From Synergistetes bacterium JGI 0000079-D21 (lineage in GTDB: Bacteria > Synergistota > Synergistia > Synergistales > 79-D21): a stretch of DNA of 8,081 bases. Where the stretch lies: contig AQRZ01000056.1 of the NCBI GenBank assembly GCA_000402835.1, positions 13,225 through 21,305 on the forward strand, given 5' to 3'. The notes below the pieces were generated by a model that saw only the letters and a list, made by a program, of their open reading frames with translations, did no database searches and was not told the origin of the DNA. Of this stretch, positions 1-6,319 are shown in pieces (the stretch's first letter is position 1; each line of letters opens with the position of its first letter). Both the position numbers and the translations under genes were made by a program.

Positions 1-593
1 CGGTGTCCACTTCCCGGGAGCTCGAGCGCATCGTGGCGGCTTTCCTGGACAACCCGTCGAAAAGCCCGGAGGGTCTGGAACCTAAAGCCTGCCGCGTGCG
101 TCCCTTCGCGGTGAAGCTTTTCGCGACGGCCGCCCCCTACCGGATCACGACCCGCCTCTTTTCCGACCGGGACCTCGACACGGCGGCGGCGACCGCGGCG
201 TTCGCGGGGATGTTCCTCGCGGGAAGCCTTTCCCTGTTTTTCACGTGGAAGGACCGCCGGCGGGAGGGAGCCTCCCGCCTGGGGATCGCCGGGCGCCTGG
301 CGGGGGGAGTCGGGGCGGGCCTCGACGGGCTCTTCATGGTTTCCCTGGCTTTGTCCGTTGCCTGGGTCAATCGGGCCGAACCGTCGATGCTCTTTTTCGG
401 CCTGCCGCCGAGCATGGCTTTCCTGCCGTGGCTGGGCCGCCTGGGTGCCCTGGCCTGCGTTTTCCTGTTCCTGGGGCTCGTTTTCCTGTTGAAAGACCGG
501 GGCATTTCCAGGCCGGCCAAGGGGTTCTTCCTGGCGCTGGCTGCGGCGGAGGGTCTTTTCGCCCTGTCCCTGGCCCAGCTGGGCCTGATCTAG
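1..593 (+). CDS. C-terminal part of a polytopic membrane protein (5' end outside window)
   Basis: The frame is open from the first bases of the window and ends at TAG 591-593. A GTG at position 3 could be read as a start, but no upstream sequence is visible to support it, so I treat the gene as truncated by the window edge. The visible 196 residues have a soluble stretch of about 60 residues followed by four hydrophobic segments, at about residues 61-81, 101-122, 145-163 and 174-195, with Arg/Lys-rich loops (KDRRR at 83-87, KDR at 164-166) between them. This layout of a soluble stretch then four helices near the C-terminus occurs in some membrane-anchored serine beta-lactamase/esterase-like proteins, but no catalytic motif is visible here. 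I do not assign a function. It lies 36 nt upstream of the cupin gene on the same strand and may be cotranscribed with it. Confidence 0.6.
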   Translation, partial: VSTSRELERIVAAFLDNPSKSPEGLEPKACRVRPFAVKLFATAAPYRITTRLFSDRDLDTAAATAAFAGMFLAGSLSLFFTWKDRRREGASRLGIAGRLAGGVGAGLDGLFMVSLALSVAWVNRAEPSMLFFGLPPSMAFLPWLGRLGALACVFLFLGLVFLLKDRGISRPAKGFFLALAAAEGLFALSLAQLGLI

Positions 594-609
594 AAAACCC
601 TCCCGCTTT

Positions 610-629
610 GGGAGAGAGGAGGCAAGACC
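610..629 (+). promoter_or_regulatory. Ribosome binding site of the cupin gene
   Basis: AGGAGG at 617-622 lies 7 nt before the ATG at 630, a near-ideal Shine-Dalgarno sequence that fixes the cupin start. Just upstream, CTCCC (600-604) and GGGAG (610-614) can pair around a 5-nt loop. No U-run follows, so I do not call this a terminator. Confidence 0.7.
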
Positions 630-953
630 ATGAAGGTGTACGAACTCGATACGGTCGAGGAAAGGGAATTGGCGCCCGGGTTCTTCGCCAGGCTGGTCCA
701 TTCGGAGAAGATGACGCTCGCCTACTGGCGCATCGTGGAGGGAGCCGGGCTGCCCGCCCACAGCCATCCCCACGAGCAGGTGGTGAACCTGCTGGAAGGG
801 ACGTTCGAGCTGACGGTGGACGGCAAGAGCCGGGTCCTGGCCCCGGGCAACGACGTGGTGGTGATCCCGCCGAACGCGCTGCATTCCGGGAGGGCCCTGA
901 CGCCCTGCCGGATCCTGGACGTGTTCTGCCCTGTCCGGGAAGATTACCGCTGA
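630..953 (+). CDS. Small single-domain cupin protein
   Basis: This 107-residue protein is a minimal single-cupin beta-barrel. Cupin motif 1 is seen around residues 44-57: His44, His46 and His48, then Glu49/Gln50 and Gly57. Motif 2 is around residues 72-85: Pro-Gly at 72-73, Pro80-Pro81 and His85. In this family two histidines and Glu/Gln of motif 1 plus the histidine of motif 2 hold one metal ion (Fe, Mn, Zn or Ni); His44, His46, Gln50 and His85 are the likely set here. No signal peptide or second domain is present, so it should be cytoplasmic. Small cupins of this kind include sugar- or ligand-binding barrels, dioxygenase-like enzymes and isomerases, and the sequence alone does not choose among them. 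Its last 10 bp overlap the end of the convergent copper ATPase gene. Confidence 0.85.
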   Translation: MKVYELDTVEERELAPGFFARLVHSEKMTLAYWRIVEGAGLPAHSHPHEQVVNLLEGTFELTVDGKSRVLAPGNDVVVIPPNALHSGRALTPCRILDVFCPVREDYR

Positions 954-3130
954 GGCGTTTCGGCTGAAACGGCCCGGATCCTCAGCGAGTTCAGGATCAC
1001 GGAGATCGAGCTGAAGGCCATGGCGGCCTCGGCGATGACCGGGTGCAGGAGGGCGGCCATGGCGAGCGGGATGGCCACGAAGTTGTAGGCGAAGGCCCAG
1101 AACAGGTTCTGGCGGATCACCGACAGCGTTTGCCTGGAAATGGAAACGGCGTCGGCGATCCGCGAAACGCCGCCGGAGACGATGACGATGTCGGCGCTGT
1201 CGATCGCCAGGTCCATGCCGGATCCCACCGCCACGCCGACATCGGCCCCTTTCAGGGCCGCGGCGTCGTTCATGCCGTCTCCCACCATGAGGACCTTTCC
1301 GCCCTTGGCCTGCAGTTCGCGGACGAGGGAGAGCTTCTCCTCCGGCCGGACACCCGCGTGGACTTCCTCGATCCCGACGGCCCCGGCCACGGCGCGGGCC
1401 GTCCTTTCGTCGTCTCCCGTGGCCATGACGGGCCGGATCCCCATGGCCTTGAGTCGCGACACCGCATCGACGGCATCGTCCCTCAGGGGGTCGGCGATGG
1501 AGAAAAATCCCGCGGGTGCCCCGTCCTTCCTGACTTCCACCACGGTCCGCCCCAGGGCGAGCTGGTTTCCGTAAAGGGCCGGATCCAGCGGGCGTCCGAC
1601 GAACAGTTCGGCCGTGCCGAAAACGCCCCGGATTCCCTCTCCGGCGATTTCCTCCACCGCGCCGGGTTCCGGGCCGCCGGGGGCGGCCAGCGCGGCGACG
1701 GCTTTTGCCAGGGGATGGTTGGATCGACGTTCCAGGGCGGCCGCCCAGGCGAGGGTTTCGCCGTCCAGGGAGTGCTCGGCCACCGTGGGGTGTCCCTCCG
1801 TGAGGGTTCCCGTCTTGTCCATCACCACGACGGAGATGCCGGAGGAGGTCTGGATGGCCTCGGCGTTTCGGATCACGAGCCCCTTTCGGGAGGCCTGTCC
1901 CGTTCCGGCCACCAGGGCCATCGGTGTGGCCAGCCCGAGGGCGCAGGGACAGGCGATGACGAGTACCGTGATGAAGGCGAAGATCCCCAGGGAGAGGGGG
2001 TCCCGGACGGGGGTGACCCAGGGAAGGATTTGCGCCGCCCTGTCCAGGAAACCGCCGAAGCGGCCCGCGCCGAGAGCCCAGAAGAGGCCGCTGATGACGG
2101 CCAGGAACGCCACCGCGGGGACGAAGGCGTTCGTGAGACGGTCGGCGAAGGCCTGGATGGGGATTTTCGAACCCTGGGCCTCCTGGATGAGCCCGATCAT
2201 CTTCGCCAAAAAGGTGTCCGGTCCCACCCGGGTGACCCGGATCCGCAGGGGGCTTGTCAGGTTGAGGGAGCCTCCGGTCACGGTTTCTCCGGCTTCCTTC
2301 AGGACGGGGATCGATTCCCCGGTGATCATCGATTCATCCACCGCGGACCGCCCTTCTTCGATCGTCCCGTCCACGGGGATCCGGTCGCCTGGAAGGCACA
2401 AAACGAGAGAACCGGCCTTCACGGCCTCGATCGGGACGGGAATTTCCCCCTTTTCCTCGTCCAGGACGACGGCTTCCCGCGCCTGCAGCTTCAGCAGGCC
2501 CTTGATCTCCTTGGCGGCCCTGTCCCTCAGGGAGGACTCGATGGCCCGCCCGGTGACGTGGAGCGCCATGATCATGGAGCCGAGGGCGCCGAAGGAGACG
2601 ATGGGAAGCCCCGCCGCCGACAGCAGGGCGGTTCCCCAGGCGGCGGCCGATCCCAGGACGACCAGGACGTCCATGTTGGCGTGGGCGTGGGAGAGGGCGA
2701 TCCAGGCCCCCTTCAGCGAGGCGCGTCCCGCCCCGAAAAGGACGACCGCGCCTCCCGCGATCTCCATCCACAAAAAGCCCGCGACGTGGGCCCCGGCCAT
2801 GTGGAAGAGCATGAGGACCATGAGGGGAGCGGTGACGGCCCAGCTGACGAAGAGGTTCCGCCGGGACTGTTCGTAGCGTTTCCGGTCGAGGTCTTCGGAA
2901 GAACCGTAGGCCACGTCGTACCCGACGGCCCGGACCGCGGCCTCGATCGTTTCCTGGGGGACGTCCCGTTCGAGGACGATGAAGGCCGTTTCCGTGGCAA
3001 GGTTCACCGCGGCGAAGGAAACGCCTTCCGTCTTGCGCAGGGCTTTTTCGACGGTCCGGGAGCAGGTGGCGCAGGTCATCCCGGTCACCCGGAAGCTTCG
3101 CTTCAATCCGTCCGGCTTGCCTTCGCTCAA
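944..3130 (-). CDS. copA: Copper-translocating P1B-type ATPase (CopA-like)
   Basis: This is an inner-membrane ATP-driven pump that in this family exports Cu+ (or Ag+) from the cytoplasm. The 728 residues hold, in order: one N-terminal heavy-metal-associated domain with GMTCATC at 17-23; transmembrane helices at about 93-112, 117-136, 152-170 and 176-195; the actuator TGES at 270-273; two helices at about 335-355 and 381-402 with the intramembrane metal motif CPC at 394-396; the phosphorylation site DKTGTLT with Asp438; the nucleotide-binding His-Pro at 472-473; GDGMND at 617-622; and two last helices with Tyr682-Asn683 and Met704/Ser708. CPC, YN and MxxxS form the Cu+ site of the CopA (P1B-1) subgroup, which argues against a Zn/Cd pump. 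The start is TTG at 3130, with AGGGG six bases upstream. It lies 22 nt after the molybdoenzyme stop and is the last gene of the - strand unit. The stop codon lies inside the convergent cupin gene, so there is no intergenic terminator. Confidence 0.93.
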   Translation of the reverse strand: MSEGKPDGLKRSFRVTGMTCATCSRTVEKALRKTEGVSFAAVNLATETAFIVLERDVPQETIEAAVRAVGYDVAYGSSEDLDRKRYEQSRRNLFVSWAVTAPLMVLMLFHMAGAHVAGFLWMEIAGGAVVLFGAGRASLKGAWIALSHAHANMDVLVVLGSAAAWGTALLSAAGLPIVSFGALGSMIMALHVTGRAIESSLRDRAAKEIKGLLKLQAREAVVLDEEKGEIPVPIEAVKAGSLVLCLPGDRIPVDGTIEEGRSAVDESMITGESIPVLKEAGETVTGGSLNLTSPLRIRVTRVGPDTFLAKMIGLIQEAQGSKIPIQAFADRLTNAFVPAVAFLAVISGLFWALGAGRFGGFLDRAAQILPWVTPVRDPLSLGIFAFITVLVIACPCALGLATPMALVAGTGQASRKGLVIRNAEAIQTSSGISVVVMDKTGTLTEGHPTVAEHSLDGETLAWAAALERRSNHPLAKAVAALAAPGGPEPGAVEEIAGEGIRGVFGTAELFVGRPLDPALYGNQLALGRTVVEVRKDGAPAGFFSIADPLRDDAVDAVSRLKAMGIRPVMATGDDERTARAVAGAVGIEEVHAGVRPEEKLSLVRELQAKGGKVLMVGDGMNDAAALKGADVGVAVGSGMDLAIDSADIVIVSGGVSRIADAVSISRQTLSVIRQNLFWAFAYNFVAIPLAMAALLHPVIAEAAMAFSSISVILNSLRIRAVSAETPQR

Positions 3131-3152
3131 GGGAATCCCCTGCCTTTCCAGG

Positions 3153-5009
3153 TCATGACACGACGTCGACCCATGTCTCGTTGATGCAGGAATGGCCTCT
3201 CGGGGTGGTTTCCGGGCTGACGAGGACGTTCAGCCCTTCCGCCGCCTGCTCGACGACGACGGTTCCAGGCGCCATTCCAGAATCCAGGCGGACCCTGGCG
3301 GCGAACGTTCCACGGGTGTTGACCAGCGTCACCGCCTGTCCCTCCCGAAGGTCGAGCCGTTTTGCGTCGTCCGGGCTGAAGGCCGCATCGGGAAGAACCT
3401 CGGGCGGACCGGCCTGGCGCAGGTCCTGCCCGTTGGTGTAGCCCCTGGCGTGAACGGTGACAAGACGCAGGGATGCGTCCGGCCTGGCGGGCTCGTCGAG
3501 GCAATGGGGAAAACGGAAGGGCCCCCCTTGGGCCGGTTTCGGGCGCGCCCTCCACATCCCGGGCGCCAGCGGTTCCAGCCACTCCAGCGACCGGATGTGC
3601 CTGCCGATGGCCTCGAAGGCCGGGTGAAAGCGATCGGGCAGGCCGAGCCCTGCGGCCACTTCAGTCAGGACGTCCAGCTCGTGCCGGACTCCCGCGGGGG
3701 GCTCCGTGACGGGGGACGTTTCCTGCACGATGTCGTGCCAGTAGCTGGAGACGAAGTCCCCTCCGCGCTCCAGCGGGAGGCTGACTGGAAGGACGAGGGA
3801 GCAGCATCGGGCGGTGAGGCTCATGCGGTAGTCGAGGCAAACGGAAAAGGGGCAGTTTTCGAGAAAGCGCCGGATCGACCCGGCATCCCCGCACTGGGAC
3901 ACGGGGTTGCCCCGGACGATGAAGGCGGCCTCCACGGGAGGGTCCGCTTCCAGCAGGGCTTTGCCCATGCCGTTGCGGGAGACGGTGCGCGGGTTGGCAC
4001 CCGGCACGTCGAACACCCCCTCGGGAAGGAGTCCTTCCACCTCGGCGTTGAAAACGACTCCGCCGCCGGGGATCCCGCGGTTTCCGGTCAGAATCCCGAG
4101 CGAGTCCAGCACGGAGGCCAGGCTGGCCCCGGTCCTGGCGCGCTGCGGTCCCCATCCCATCCAGATGGAGAGGGGACGGGTTTCCAGCACGAAGGTCTCG
4201 AGCTCGTCGAGGCCCTTTCCGTCCAGTCCGGTTTCCTCGAGGACTCGCTTTCGATCGACGGCGAAAGCCAGCACAGAGAAGGCCTCGCCGCTGCAGGTCC
4301 CCTCCGGGAGCCCGTTTCGCCGGATCGCCCGGCCGCAAAGGTACAGGGCCAGGGCCAGGTCGCTGCCCGGCCGGATGATCCAGGCCCGGTCCGAGAAGAC
4401 CGTGGTCGGAGTGGTCCTCACCTCCACGGTTCCGATGAAGGCCCCCCGCTTTCGGGCCCGGTCGAGAAGGGGCATGAAGTGGACGTTCGTCACGGCAGGA
4501 TTTCTGCCCCAGAGGAGGATCCCGCGGCTTTCGAGGACGGATTCGGGCCGGGGGCGAGGACCGGACGGATCCGTCGCCGCAAGGCCCGAAAGCCCTTCAG
4601 AGCCGCAGAGGGAGCCCTTCGCGATCGTCCCCCCGCCGAGAAGGGCGGGGAAGAGCTCCTGGGCTTCGTTGCCCTTGAGGATGTTCCCGGCATAGCTGTA
4701 GTAGAGAACGGAACGGTGGCCGTGACGGGAAACGGCCCGGTCCAGCCCTTCCACGGTCCGTTCGATGGCCTCTCCCCTGCCGATGCGTTTCCACCCGCTA
4801 CCGTCCTTCAGCAGGGGGGACCTCAGGCGCAGCGGCCCTTGCATGCGGTTCGGCCAATCCTGCCCGCGCGGGCAGAGGAACCCCCGCGTGTAGGGGTGGT
4901 CGGCCCTGGGGCCGAAGGAAAGGATCCGGTCCCCGTCGACCTCGGCCGTGATGCCGCAGGAATCGGGGCAGTCGTAGGGGCAGACGGTGTGGCGGGTTTC
5001 TCGGGCCAT
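3153..5009 (-). CDS. Molybdopterin (Mo/W-bis-PGD) oxidoreductase, DMSO-reductase superfamily
   Basis: A 618-residue oxidoreductase expected to bind one [4Fe-4S] cluster and a Mo- or W-bis(pyranopterin guanine dinucleotide) cofactor. The cluster ligands are Cys10, Cys14, Cys18 and Cys46. Family hallmarks follow: a WGRNP segment at 167-171, MGWGPQRARTGA at 284-295, VRGNPVSQ at 365-372, the block LPLERGGDFVSSYWHD at 411-426 and, in the C-terminal cofactor-binding domain, the block containing TNGQDLRQ at 525-532. Cys135, in SLCGSEGLSGL, aligns by eye with the Sec/Cys that ligates the metal in formate dehydrogenases, so a Cys-ligated metal is likely; this is inference. There is no Tat or Sec signal and no membrane segment, so the enzyme should be cytoplasmic. 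No iron-sulfur or membrane-anchor subunit gene is next to it. The substrate is unknown. It is shorter than respiratory ArrA, NarG or NapA enzymes. ATG at 5009 has AAGGGA about 11 nt upstream, 15 nt after the SYLF gene stop. Confidence 0.88.
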   Translation of the reverse strand: MARETRHTVCPYDCPDSCGITAEVDGDRILSFGPRADHPYTRGFLCPRGQDWPNRMQGPLRLRSPLLKDGSGWKRIGRGEAIERTVEGLDRAVSRHGHRSVLYYSYAGNILKGNEAQELFPALLGGGTIAKGSLCGSEGLSGLAATDPSGPRPRPESVLESRGILLWGRNPAVTNVHFMPLLDRARKRGAFIGTVEVRTTPTTVFSDRAWIIRPGSDLALALYLCGRAIRRNGLPEGTCSGEAFSVLAFAVDRKRVLEETGLDGKGLDELETFVLETRPLSIWMGWGPQRARTGASLASVLDSLGILTGNRGIPGGGVVFNAEVEGLLPEGVFDVPGANPRTVSRNGMGKALLEADPPVEAAFIVRGNPVSQCGDAGSIRRFLENCPFSVCLDYRMSLTARCCSLVLPVSLPLERGGDFVSSYWHDIVQETSPVTEPPAGVRHELDVLTEVAAGLGLPDRFHPAFEAIGRHIRSLEWLEPLAPGMWRARPKPAQGGPFRFPHCLDEPARPDASLRLVTVHARGYTNGQDLRQAGPPEVLPDAAFSPDDAKRLDLREGQAVTLVNTRGTFAARVRLDSGMAPGTVVVEQAAEGLNVLVSPETTPRGHSCINETWVDVVS

Positions 5010-5024
5010 CCGGTTGGAGGTCCC

Positions 5025-5726
5025 TTACTTTCCGGCCTTTTTCTTCAGCTCGTTCAGCGCGGCCAGCAAAGGCTGAACGCTGTCGGACTCCGCGGGTTTG
5101 TCCAGGATCATCCTGGGGTTGTACTTGGCGCCCCAGAAGGACGTGTTGGCCTTTTCATCCGTGCTCATGACCGCTCCGCCCAGCGACAGGCCGGCGAACA
5201 GCCCCTTGCTCATGGAATAGCTGTAGATGGAAGCCTTCAGGTTGACGTCCGTTGCGGCTCCCGCGCTTCGTCCGACCGGCCCGGCGGCGATGTCGATGTC
5301 GGCTCCCAGCTTGACCTTGTCCCCGTAGAAGCGCTCCATTCCCCGCTGGTTGGTGATCACCAGGAGCAGGGCGGTGGACTGGACCCCGATCTGGAGGCCG
5401 TAGGAAGCCCCGGCGATGTTCATGAAGCTCGGTCCGTACCAGCGCCCCGTGGCCGGGTCATGGCGCAGCACCACGCCTTCCCCGTAGGCCCCTCCCAGGC
5501 CGATGGCCGCCTTGACGTAACTCGGGATGATCACGACCCCCCTGGCTTTCCTGACCAGGTCGGCCATGGTTTCCGCGTCGTTCTGCCCGGCCATTTCCCG
5601 GACGACCTTCGTCGCGGAGACCAGGCGGTCGTTCACCGTCTTGGCCAGGGCGACGGAAGAGACCGCAAGCGAAACGGCCAGGGCAAGGAAAAGCACAGCC
5701 AGGATCCTGAACGGTTTTTTCTTCAA
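5025..5726 (-). CDS. Secreted SYLF-domain (Ysc84-like, DUF500) protein
   Basis: The 233-residue protein starts with a clear Sec signal: Lys2-Lys3-Lys4, a hydrophobic core at about 8-25, and a likely cleavage after Ala28 (VALA|K), giving a mature periplasmic or outer-surface protein of about 205 residues. No lipobox cysteine is present. Residues about 57-190 match the SYLF/Ysc84 pattern: ARGVVIIPSYVKAAIGLGG at 61-79, the segment ending GASYGLQIGVQSTALLLVI, then KVKLGADIDIAAGPVG and the SYSMSKGLFAGLSLGG block. SYLF domains are known as phosphoinositide- or lipid-binding modules in eukaryotes; bacterial members are secreted proteins of poorly defined role. The start chosen is TTG at 5726, because AGGGAG lies 8 nt before it and the signal peptide begins exactly there. 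The frame stays open upstream to 6206, but that extension runs through the promoter region and the MarR gene and has no protein-like character. It is the first gene of a three-gene unit, 15 nt before the molybdoenzyme. Confidence 0.87.
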   Translation of the reverse strand: MKKKPFRILAVLFLALAVSLAVSSVALAKTVNDRLVSATKVVREMAGQNDAETMADLVRKARGVVIIPSYVKAAIGLGGAYGEGVVLRHDPATGRWYGPSFMNIAGASYGLQIGVQSTALLLVITNQRGMERFYGDKVKLGADIDIAAGPVGRSAGAATDVNLKASIYSYSMSKGLFAGLSLGGAVMSTDEKANTSFWGAKYNPRMILDKPAESDSVQPLLAALNELKKKAGK

Positions 5727-5747
5727 GGTGATCGCTCCCTTCCTTCG

Positions 5748-5764
5748 GCGGGCTTGCAGCCCGC
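5748..5764 (-). promoter_or_regulatory. Leader hairpin ahead of the SYLF gene
   Basis: GCGGGC (5748-5753) and GCCCGC (5759-5764) form a perfect 6-bp GC stem with a 5-nt loop. In the - strand transcript it sits in the 5' leader, about 8 nt upstream of the SYLF Shine-Dalgarno (5735-5740). It has no following U-run, so it is not an intrinsic terminator. It could protect the mRNA 5' end or affect ribosome access; no function is shown. Confidence 0.4.
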
Positions 5765-5804
5765 TCAGGAAAATTCTACCACGGCGGGCAAATCGGGCTT
5801 GCAG
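5749..5804. repeat. 11-bp direct repeat in the divergent intergenic region
   Basis: CGGGCTTGCAG occurs at 5749-5759 and again at 5794-5804, 45 bp apart. The first copy forms part of the leader hairpin. The second contains the proposed -35 element of the MarR promoter. The spacing is close to four helical turns. It may be a second regulator's site or chance in GC-rich DNA. Confidence 0.4.
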
Positions 5805-5828
5805 GGAACCGGATATTAGTTGTATTAT
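5799..5828 (+). promoter_or_regulatory. Putative promoter of the marR-arsM transcript
   Basis: TTGCAG (5799-5804) and TATTAT (5823-5828), separated by 18 nt, resemble sigma-70 -35 and -10 elements; the -10 matches the consensus at five of six positions, the -35 only moderately. Transcription would begin near 5835, giving a leader of about 27 nt. The -10 lies inside the inverted repeat at 5819-5833, so bound repressor should block it. Confidence 0.5.
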
Positions 5829-5840
5829 ACAACAGTTGTA
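5819..5840. promoter_or_regulatory. Overlapping inverted repeats, probable MarR operator
   Basis: GTTGTAT-T-ATACAAC at 5819-5833 is a perfect inverted repeat with 7-bp arms and a 1-nt centre. It overlaps a second one, TACAAC-A-GTTGTA at 5828-5840, with 6-bp arms. Together they give three alternating GTTGTA half-sites at a regular 9-bp step. MarR dimers typically bind imperfect 15-20 bp palindromes in the promoter of their own gene, and the marR gene starts 22 bp downstream. The AT-rich site stands out strongly against its GC-rich surroundings. Binding by this particular MarR protein is inferred. Confidence 0.7.
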
Positions 5841-5852
5841 GAAGACGACAGG
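5824..5852 (-). promoter_or_regulatory. Putative promoter of the SYLF-molybdoenzyme-ATPase unit
   Basis: A perfect TATAAT reads on the - strand at 5829-5824, within the operator. The best -35 candidate is CTGTCG at 5851-5846, with a 16-nt spacer, a poor match that suggests either weak or activator-independent low-level transcription. Transcription would start near 5817, leaving a leader of roughly 90 nt before the TTG at 5726. Confidence 0.5.
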
Positions 5853-5861
5853 GGGGATTCG

Positions 5862-6317
5862 ATGGCGTTTGAGCCTGCTGACCTTCGGGAGGCCCTTCGC
5901 AGGCTCTTCCGGAAAATGGGGTTCCTTGAAAGGGACGAGGCCCGTTGCTGCTCCATGAGCCTGAGCCGCTGCCAGGTCCTGGTGGAGATCGGGCGGAGCG
6001 GGGGTCTTTCGCTGGTGGACCTCGCCGCCCGGATGGGCCTGGAAAAAAGCAGCGTCAGCCGCCTGGTGGACGGCCTGGTCGAGGACGGCCTCGCCGAAAG
6101 GGCGGAATCGCTCCCGGACCGGAGGTACCTGGTGATCCGTCTGACGGAGGAGGGGAAGGCCCGCTTCCTGGAGATCGAAGAGAGGATGGATGTGTTGATC
6201 GGGCAAGTGTGGGAGCGTTTGCCGAGGGAGCGGAGGGAGCTCGTGCTGGAATCCCTTCTCGTCCTGGAGGAAGCGCTTGGCTGCTGCAGGAACGGTTGCG
6301 GACGGGAGGAAAAATAG
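5862..6317 (+). CDS. MarR-family transcriptional regulator, cysteine-rich
   Basis: A 151-residue dimeric winged-helix regulator. The DNA-binding core is at about residues 48-98: LVDLAARMGL and the recognition helix KSSVSRLVDGLVEDGL, followed by the wing with the conserved Asp86-Arg87-Arg88 and the LTEEGK segment. Helices before and after would form the dimer interface. Cysteines are unusually abundant and grouped: Cys29-Cys30 and Cys37 near the N-terminus, Cys141-Cys142 and Cys146 near the C-terminus. Such clusters could bind As(III) or another soft metal(loid), or respond to oxidation; this is inference. The ATG at 5862 is preferred because AGGGGGG lies 5 nt before it. An in-frame TTG at 5820 would add 14 residues but lies within the operator and has no ribosome site. 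The TAG stop is 2 nt before the arsM-like gene, so the two are surely cotranscribed, and the divergent palindromes suggest autoregulation. Confidence 0.9.
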   Translation: MAFEPADLREALRRLFRKMGFLERDEARCCSMSLSRCQVLVEIGRSGGLSLVDLAARMGLEKSSVSRLVDGLVEDGLAERAESLPDRRYLVIRLTEEGKARFLEIEERMDVLIGQVWERLPRERRELVLESLLVLEEALGCCRNGCGREEK

Positions 6318-6319
6318 GG
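6301..6319 (+). promoter_or_regulatory. Ribosome binding site of the arsM fusion gene
   Basis: GGGAGG at 6304-6309 lies 10 nt before the ATG at 6320 and within the last codons of the MarR gene. This supports the start of the fusion protein and tight co-expression with the regulator. Confidence 0.6.

Noticed and set aside
600..614. Hairpin between the membrane protein gene and the cupin gene as a terminator
   Set aside because: The stem is only 5 bp and is followed by a purine-rich ribosome binding site rather than a U-run.
245..967. Alternative + strand frame overlapping the membrane protein and cupin genes
   Set aside because: It is Gly/Pro/Arg-rich without motifs and conflicts with two better-supported genes in other frames.
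1043..3184. Long + strand open frame opposite the copper ATPase
   Set aside because: It is rich in Gly, Asp, His and Arg with no motifs and is entirely antisense to an ATPase whose catalytic motifs are all intact.
3192..5819. Very long open frame on the + strand opposite the molybdoenzyme and SYLF genes
   Set aside because: It lies antisense to two genes with strong family motifs, has low-complexity Gly/Arg/Pro-rich composition and no recognisable domain; such open frames are a by-product of high GC content.
5820..5861. Upstream TTG start for the MarR protein
   Set aside because: The TTG is inside the palindromic operator and -10 region and lacks a Shine-Dalgarno; the ATG at 5862 has a strong one.
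5727..6206. N-terminal extension of the SYLF protein to an ATG at 6206
   Set aside because: The extension would cross the promoter and MarR gene. A signal peptide and a ribosome site define the start at 5726.
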